Assembly (NCBI GenBank): GCA_015680685.1
Contig: MNCI01002312.1
Span: 295,185-359,184 of the forward strand
Direction: 5' to 3'
DNA from: Gnetum montanum
Taxonomy: Eukaryota; Streptophyta; Gnetopsida; Gnetales; Gnetaceae
Length of the DNA stretch: 64,000 nucleotides
In this document: positions 57,052 to 64,000 of the stretch, in pieces
Position numbering within the stretch: the first letter of the stretch is position 1
Layout of the letters: each line of letters opens with the position of its first letter
Made by a program: the position numbers and the translations under genes
Notes under the pieces: model-generated
What the model saw: only the letters and a program-made list of their open reading frames with translations
The model's database searches: none
What the model was told of the DNA's origin: nothing

Positions 57052-60002
57052 TTAGATGTAGTATAGCTTGAGGTATGAGTGATTCACTAGATTGGCAAAC
57101 TCGTTCCCTTCCATGTCCTCCAGCTTGAAGGCTCCATTCCCAAAGGCTTTAGTGATCATGTATGGGCCTTCCCAGTTGGCTAATAATTTTCTTACATGTT
57201 CACAGAAGGCCTTGAGGAAGAGGTCTCCCTTCTATACTGGCTGTTGATGCAAGTTTGCATGGTTCTTTTGTTGTTGCTTGCTATGGTAGTGTTCTATGTG
57301 GCTCAACATTTGTGCGTGCTCCTCCTCTATTGAGTCGAGGTTGATAATTCTCGACTCGTTGTTTTGGGCTTTGCTCACAACATTAGATAGGATCATCTAA
57401 AGTGACGGTACCTACAACTTAAGAGGCAACACAACTTCAGATCCATAAACGAGACTATAAGGGGTCTTACTTGTTGCGGTCCTGCATGTCGTTTTGTAGG
57501 CCCATAGAACATAGAGGATCTGCTCGTGCCACCGCCTCTTACTAGTGTTAAGCATCTACTTCAGAAAGTTGATGATGAACTTATTTATAGCCTCTGCTTT
57601 CCCATTCACCTGCAGGTAATATGGGGAGGAGAATGATTTCCTAATGCCTAGATTGTTGTAGAAGGTTCAGGTTTCCGTACTACTGAACTGTGGTCTGTTG
57701 TCGGTTACAATAGTCATCAGAAGCCCAAATCTTGTCACGATGTTGTCCAAGATGAAGTGGCAGATCTACTAAGGTGTTGTCTTTCTCAGGGTAATAGCTT
57801 CCACCCACTTAGTAAAATACTCAGTGGCGGTGATAATGAAGCTATTCCCTACAGAGGACTTAGGTGTGATAGGTACTATGAGGTCTAGTTCCCATCGTTG
57901 GAAAGGCCACGTGATCTACGTTGGGTGCAGCTCTGTAGATGAAACGTGTATGAGATTTGCATATCTCTGGAACGTGTCACATATCCTGACTTTTGAAAGA
58001 TAGTCACGCTCCATATGTGTCCAATAGTACCCTACATGTCTAATTTTTGCAACCATAGCCCTAGGTGCTATGTGTCCACCACATAGTCCCTCATGTACTT
58101 CATTAATCACCTTCTATGCCTACTCCTCACCCATGCATGCTAGCAATATCCCATCATAGGAACATCTGCACAGGGCATCATTTCCCATGAGCGTATATTG
58201 TTGGGCATGCTTACAGATTGCATCTCTCTAGGAAGATGTCATTCCTCTTGGGGGTTTGCCGTGTTGCAACTAGGCTTTAATAATGGCCTACGACTCCTAG
58301 GTATCTGCAACACTGATAGAGGCCATGTGTCCCACCTGAGTGATAGGCTTAGTACATTCGACAATCAAAGTTGACAGACTTGCAAATGAGTGTGATGGAA
58401 TATTTAGTGCTAGGGTGGCTAAGGCATCTACCATGGTGTTCTTGTTGCATGGCACGTGTTGCACATCTGTGGTTGCAAATTGCTTAAGCAGGATTTTTGG
58501 TAGATTGCAGTAGGGTTGCAGGTGTGTAGCTTACAAGCATAGACATCAGTGATTTGATTCACAACTAGTTATGAATCCCCGTGAATTACCAGGTGTTGTA
58601 TGCGTAGTGTTTGGGCAGCTAAGAGACCTCTGATTAGCCCCTCATACTCTGCCACATTGTTGGTTTAGGGGAATACAAAATGATAGACAAACAAATGCAT
58701 TTTCCTAGAGGGGAACATAATGATGGTAGCTGCACTACCTTCTCACATGGTTGAGGCACTATCAAAGTGTAAAGTAGCTTCCATATGCGATGGGATGGAA
58801 TTGATAGTGCCAACATGCTTGTCTAGGAATTTTGGATCTATGGTTGTCTGGTCGTTGATGGGAGAGGCTATGAGTTGGGTCTCTATGGCTTTACCCTTCG
58901 TCGACGATTGGCTTACATAGCGTAAGTCGAACTCTGCAGTTATTGCTTTCCATCAGGCTATCCTGCTACATTCATACAGGTTGTTAGTAATAGGAGTATG
59001 TTTCTTTTGCAAATGATGTTAATTGTACTGCGAAACAAGTAGTGCCTTTACTTTTTTAACGCAAACACTACGACAAGGTAATTCCTCTCCACTTCATTGT
59101 ATTTTGCCTCATGCGCTATTAATGCATGACTTAGATAATACACTAGTATCTCAAATCCATCATCTCGTTTCTAACATAATAGTGCTACGATAGATGTGTT
59201 GAAGATGGCAAGGTAGATAGAGAAAGGCTTATCCCTCTATGGAGAATGCACAGTTGGGAGGTGTGAAAGCTCTTTCTTCAAGTCATCGAAGGCTTGTTGA
59301 CACTGGGTTGTCCATTCAAAGTTAACCCCTTTCTTTAGAAGATGTTGCATGGGGTGTAACTTGTCAGTCAACTTTGCTATAAACCTTTGGATGAACTGTA
59401 CCTTGCCTTCCAACCCATGTAACTCCTTAAGGTTTGTAGGAGGTGCCAGGTTGATGATGGCCTTAACTTTGTTAGGGTCCACCCGTATTCTGGTCTCCAA
59501 TACTACAAACCCTAACATGCATCCAATTTTCACCCCAAAGACACACTTCTTAGGATTAAGGTGCAAATCATGCATTTTACAACACTTAAGGACTACCCCT
59601 AGATCATGTGGGTGATCAACTACCTCCTTGGACTTAACTGCTATATCATCCACGTAGTTGTTTAGCATTTCTAAGATGTAGTCACTGAAGATGTAAGTCA
59701 TGGCTCATTGGTAGGTTTCCCCAGTGTTCTTGAGCCTAAAAGGCATCATGGTGTAACAAAAGGTACCCCATGGGATCATGAAAGTTGTTGTTAGCTGGTG
59801 CTTTGGGTCGATGTGAATTTGGTTGTAGTTGGAGAAACCATCCATGAAGGATAACAGGGCATGACTGGCCATAGTGTCGATGAGTTGATCGATGCTTGGA
59901 AGAGAAAAATCATATTTCATCGTTGCTTTGTTCAGATCCGAAAAGTCTATACAGATTCGTAATCCTCCCGTTTTCTTAGAAACCACAACGATGTTGGACA
60001 CT
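57052..60002 (-). pseudogene. pol of A2: RT, RNase H, second RNase H, integrase (degenerate)
   Basis: RT from ~60001: SNIVVVSKK and LRICIDFSDLNKA, FMDGFSNYNQ and MMPFRLKN in 60001-59705; YVDDIAVKSKE at ~59650; the 154-codon open piece 59701-59237 ends in WTTQCQQAFDDLKKEL. RNase H is at ~59200-58830. The second RNase H lies near 58690-58380 (NNVAEYEGL on the minus strand). Integrase: HEGLCGGHIAPRA (58100-58050) and the catalytic core to ~57600; WEGPYMI-like at ~57170. Stop at 57054-57052. The same domain order as A1 confirms the lineage call. Confidence 0.85.
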
Positions 60003-60013
60003 TGATGGGACGC

Positions 60014-60132
60014 GATATTGGATAAGCCACGATATTGCATACGCGATATCACGTCAGTCACGTACGTGATAGCGCGTCTTCCCTACGATATCATGTATGT
60101 GATATCGTAGTCCACCTCAATGTCTATAAATA
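60014..60132 (+). promoter_or_regulatory. GATATY boxes and TATA box of T2
   Basis: GATATT at 60014 and 60031, GATATC at 60045, 60087 and 60101. The pairs 60031/60045 and 60087/60101 are 14 bp apart, as in T1. TATAAATA lies at 60125-60132. Confidence 0.7.
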
Positions 60133-60380
60133 AGAAGCGACTCTCCCTTGTTCATAGTTAGTTATTAGATAGGAGTTAGAAGTAGTGAAGCTCTAGTAGT
60201 TTGGCCACTCTAGAGATAGTTTATTTTCCTATGTTTGCTCGCAATGTGGTGAATGTAATTGTACAAAGTCCTTTATTCGAGTGTGACGTACTTGGACATG
60301 CACATAACTAGAAATAAAGATCAAGATTACTTCATCATTGTAGTAGTCACTTTGTTTATTTAATTGTTATAACACGGAAT

Positions 60381-60695
60381 GAGTACGACTTGATTACGAG
60401 CATCTTCGTGTGACTACTTCATAACCCAGTGGCGTACCTAGGATCTATGCTTGGTAATCCCAGTGGTAGTCATGCACCAAGATGTGTATAGTTAGTCAAG
60501 GAATCAGTTGCTCATCACACTTAGGCTAGTAATGTTGTACGAGTACGACTTGATTATGAGCATTTAAGTGTGACTACTTGGTAGCCTAGTGGCGTACCTA
60601 GGATCTGTGCTTGGTAATCCCAGTGGTAGTCGTGCACGAGGTCCAAGATGTGTATGGTTGATCAAGGAATCGGTTGCTCGTTGCACTTAGGCTAG
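60381..60695. repeat. 160-bp tandem duplication inside the T2 LTR
   Basis: GAGTACGACTTGATTA starts at 60381 and 60541. The units share CCTAGTGGCGTACCTAGG-like and TTGGTAATCCCAGTGG segments. T1 lacks the extra unit. Confidence 0.92.
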
Positions 60696-60975
60696 ATTAT
60701 ATTCTCTTACCCTTTTCCTCCTAGCTTAGCTTAGTTAATATTATTTTCCACTGCCTTCAAGAGTAGCATTAGAATTAGGAACACATCATACACCTCACTC
60801 TAGACTAAACCATACGTGACAAATATAATACTAGTCCAAGTGGGAAGACAGCGAACTACGACCTAAGGATAACTGTCTAGGTGCCACAACTAGTCCATCT
60901 ACAGAGTTCAACTAAATCATGCATGCTATGCTCGTTTTGTATGGTTGAGTGTAGGGGTACCTTTCCACTCATCAT

Positions 60976-60993
60976 TGGCGCCATTGCCAGGGA
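60976..60993 (+). other. PBS of T2, tRNA-Asp type
   Basis: TGGCGCCATTGCCAGGGA begins 1 nt after the LTR. It differs at two positions from the complement of the plant tRNA-Asp 3' end (TGGCGCCGTTGCCGGGGA). Confidence 0.85.
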
Positions 60994-61105
60994 CGGCGCT
61001 AGTTATCTAGATTAGTTATATCATAAAAGGTCGCTATAAAGAACTTAACAATATATCTCTTAAAAATAAGTAATTATAAAAAGTCCCATAAATTCACACA
61101 CAACA

Positions 61106-63096
61106 ATGCCTCTCCTACGAGATGATAATAATGCCACACTTAGTGAGGAAGTTCATTGGAGAACCAACAAACTATATAACGATGAAGATTGGAGTACGCA
61201 ACCTGAAGTGGGGGTCTCATATAAACATGAACGGAAAGAATGTCATCCTAACACATGAAGGAATAACTTACCCGATGATGATGAACCTCCACTGGCCACT
61301 ACAAGCCTAACCTAAATACAAGAGGCCATTCGAATCTGACATAGGCATTGTGAAGAGAGCCATCTACCAAGGCTTGATTTAAACAACTTTCCCAAATTTT
61401 AAGGAGGCTATGACTTAGATCCGTATCAACATTTACAAGCCTTCTACGATGCTTGCACATGGAATAACATGGATAATAGGTGGGAAAAACTTAAGCCTTT
61501 CCCATGACACTCATTGACCAAGCAAAATTATGGTATCGATCGTTAAAACCAAATTCAATATGACACTGATCAAAAATGGTAGAAGTCTTTAACGAAAAAT
61601 ATCAAACCTATGCAATAATGTCAACCTTGAGGAAAAAAATACAAGGATGGAAACAAGCACAACATGAACCCTTGGACATGGCCTTAGAAAGATATTATGC
61701 ACTGTTAAACAATTGTCCAAGCCATGGGTTTTCCAAGAAAAGGCTAATGTACCATATCATTGATGAGCTACGTAATGAAACAAGAGAGACCTTAGGAACA
61801 TATGCCCAAGGTCAATTATATGAGCTACGAACCCATCAAATCTAGGAGCTTGTTAAGTGGGTAGCAAAAGAAGAAGGAGAATTAGCTTGATGGGAGAGTG
61901 TTGAAAAACATCAACGGGACCAAAATCTCAACTTAACAAAGGTCCATGATCATAAAAAGGAGAAATCAATAGATCTCAAGGTGGAAACATCACCTTTGCC
62001 AATACAACAATCATTAGAAGAAGCTGAGGCAAAGATCAATAAGATGTTGAAATGGATGAATCAAAAGTGTGGAGAATATATCAACATCATTGGAGATAAA
62101 GTTTTGACAACCCAAGAAGCAAGGTGAAATCATAAACATTCAGAAAAAAAGAATGAAGGGAATAAGTGCTCAACTGCCAATCATACGTACAAATGCAACA
62201 TATGCCTGTACGATCACCCCAAGGGTCAATGCCCAATATTGTTACATCTACATGAGCATTGGGAAAATACATTACATCTAGAGTTCATACAGAGATACTA
62301 TGTTATACCACTGTGGCAACAATCCTAGTCATGGGGGAGACCACCCTTAGATTGGGGGCACCCTTCATATTTTCCAAATCCAAATGCTTATCACGTTCAA
62401 CATCCTATTTCTTCATTTGAGCCAATGCACTTTATCTCACCACAATACTATTCTCCACAATATTATCAACCCATACCTCCAACACAACCACCACCTTGTG
62501 CACCTTATATTCCTCCTAACTTTTAACATTCTTATCCTTTCCCTCTTTCCACAATTCCACCAACTATTCTTAAGGTGTTTGTGCCACAACAACAACCCAC
62601 GAACAACACTTATGCTACTACTATAAATAGCAGTGAGAAACCTCAGCAACATCAAAGGCATCGTTTCTTTAAACATAATCGTAAGAAAGGATAATACAAT
62701 TCTGAGGCTACTGCATCTTTCAACCTAGCACAAGTCCCATACTATGGTGCACCCTTACCTTTGAACCCAACACCTCATGTAACTTCATTAGGGCCACCAA
62801 CTAATGCTCCAAAAACTATACGAACCAATGAACACAACCATGGAAAGCATCATTCCAATCCTTGCATACCATCTAATAGTCCCAATTATCATAGTGGGTC
62901 AACTCATTATCCGGGAACTACATCATATAAAATGCCACACTATGCTTATTATAATCAATTGTGTGAACCCCAATGGGGTAGGTCTGGACCAGTCCTAACA
63001 CTTCCAACATGCAAGGATCCCTATCTTTTATTTATTAATCCTTTCCATACTCAACTGATTAGTTATGGGGATACCTCCCATTTCAAAGACAAGTAG
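61106..63096 (+). pseudogene. gag of T2
   Basis: Capsid polyprotein. ATG CCT CTC at 61106; an acidic N-terminal part with DDDEPP; capsid domain from ~61385 (GGYDLDPYQHLQAFYDAC, then LFNEKYQTYA-like in the open piece 61576-61845, LDMALERYYALLNNC, TLGTYAQGQ). A Lys-rich part follows, with a zinc knuckle at 62194-62232 (CNICLYDHPKGQC, C-x2-C-x3-H-x4-C). The Pro/Gln/Tyr-rich tail is open in 62761-63096. Stops at 61252, 61310, 61336, 61843 and others. Less decayed than T1. Confidence 0.82.
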
Positions 63097-64000
63097 GATT
63101 AATAAATATTTTTCATTTTCTTTAGTTTTACAACTTTTTATTTTTCAATTTTTCATTTTCTTTAGTTTTACAACTTTTTATTTTTCAATTTTTCATTTTT
63201 CAACTTTTTGTTTTATCTTTTTATCTTTTTGTTTTTTTGTGTTTCTGTCTTTTTCTGCTTTTGTAAGTAATCTCATCTATGAATAAAACACTCATGTGGA
63301 TCGTTGATTGAGGTGTGTTTTATGTTATTAAGTCATGAGTGATCAATTATTTGAAATAGTGAGCCCATTACACCCACTCATCCATTCTACAAATAAAGAG
63401 GTTCTATCTTGACATTTTTAAAACTTAAAATTAATTTTATGTTCATTGTACCTAGAATGAAGAAGGATGGACCAAGAGGGAATGATTAGGGTGTGACATC
63501 AAGGGGACTTGCTGATTCTCTTTGGTGACATCTGTGGGAGTTATCATGCAATGTGGTTGTACTAAGATCCTTGTAGATCTAATGAAAAATGGGAGTAAGA
63601 GTAATCAAAAGGGCACTCAAAAATAAAATGTTGTTCTAAGGGGTCCCACTGGAAAGACATGCACCCATGCCTAAAGGTTGGCAGCTTCTATGGATTCAGT
63701 CAAGTGAAAAAGAGAGAGAGAGAGAGAGAGAGAAAAGAAAAGAAAAACGAAGTGCCATAAAACAAAAATCACTCCTCCCTTGTATAAAATGCCAAAGATC
63801 GTACGCCTTGTTGTTATGGTACTCTCATAGTTTCTCATCATGAGATGAAATAATGTGATGTCACTGATTAGAGGAATGGACTTGGTCCTGATGTTGGAAT
63901 GATGGGTTAATGACATATTAATCATGCTTTACACATACGATTCATTGTGCCCTGGGTCAGTTACCTCATGTCCCAATCTCTACGATCCCTTTCTATACTT
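63097..64000 (+). other. gag-pro linker or spacer of T2 with 40-bp and GA repeats
   Basis: T-rich. TTTCATTTTCTTTAGTTTTA starts at 63111 and 63151 and its start recurs at 63191 (40-bp period). An (AG)n run lies at 63711-63732. No protein homology seen before the window ends. Confidence 0.6.

Larger units (their letters stand above)
53705..60002 (-). mobile_element. Element A2: Tat-like Ty3/gypsy, pol to 3' LTR
   Basis: Minus-strand order: RT, RNase H, second RNase H, integrase, minisatellite, 3' region, polypurine tract, LTR. It is the opposite-strand counterpart of 14450-20401. RT is cut at 60002 by T2. Its outer LTR end (53705) lies inside the B2 LTR. Confidence 0.85.
60003..60974 (+). repeat. 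5' LTR of T2 (972 bp)
   Basis: The ends TGATG...CATCA are perfect inverted repeats. A 160-bp tandem duplication is included. Confidence 0.9.
60003..64000 (+). mobile_element. Element T2: Ty3/gypsy, 5' LTR and gag
   Basis: LTR 60003-60974, PBS, gag 61106-63096, then a linker running off the window. It was inserted into the RT of A2. The five bases on the left (ACACT, 59998-60002) are the candidate target duplication; the right end is outside. Confidence 0.88.

Noticed and set aside
63065-63286. Phe/Ser-rich membrane-like protein
   Set aside because: Translation of the T-rich 40-bp repeat; low complexity.

Overview
This is plant nuclear DNA, probably from a seed plant with a large, retrotransposon-filled genome. 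The evidence is one intron-containing WRKY transcription-factor gene standing among Ty3/gypsy and Ty1/copia LTR retrotransposons, tRNA-derived SINEs, and very long LTRs full of tandem repeats. I saw no bacterial, organellar, rRNA or canonical tRNA genes. An assembly gap of 907 N lies at 6412-7318. Most coding sequence is decayed, with in-frame stops that are mainly TAG and TGA.

Left nest (1-29340). A copia relic on the minus strand (26876-~29340) is interrupted by a Tat-like Ty3/gypsy element B1 on the minus strand (20402-26875). B1 is interrupted inside its protease gene by a related plus-strand element A1 (1-20401, 5' end outside the window). A1 in turn carries element C (5060-8383, target duplication CTAGC). 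A1 has gag, protease and a pol with RT, two RNase H domains and integrase. Between protease and RT it holds a multi-exon gene on the opposite strand (8568-12956) whose N-terminal part resembles an FCP1/NIF-type HAD phosphatase. Copies of one minisatellite (core near TTAAACTAGCA) separate the coding modules of A1.

Centre (29340-45836). A degraded but structurally complete copia element (31152-36530, target duplication GCTTG) sits inside a SINE. Next comes the host gene, a three-exon group IIc WRKY factor with the WRKYGKK variant (36874-39581, minus). Beyond it lie a third SINE and a non-coding element bounded by two 279-bp direct repeats (42716-45677).

Right nest (45837-64000). A Ty3/gypsy element T1 (plus, from 45837) is cut in its integrase by a B-type LTR (B2, from 52583). 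That LTR is cut by a minus-strand A element (A2, 53705-60002). A2 is cut in its RT by a second T element (T2, from 60003, running off the window). The order of insertion on this side was therefore T1, B2, A2, T2.

The most unusual signals are the antisense, spliced, phosphatase-like gene inside a retrotransposon; the shared minisatellite between element modules; palindromes built from GCTAYGCTA in the long LTRs, spaced about 200 bp apart in B1; and 14-bp-phased GATATC boxes just upstream of the TATA box in the T-family LTRs. The only apparently intact host gene is the WRKY gene. All domain and lineage names come from motif recognition by eye, not database searches.
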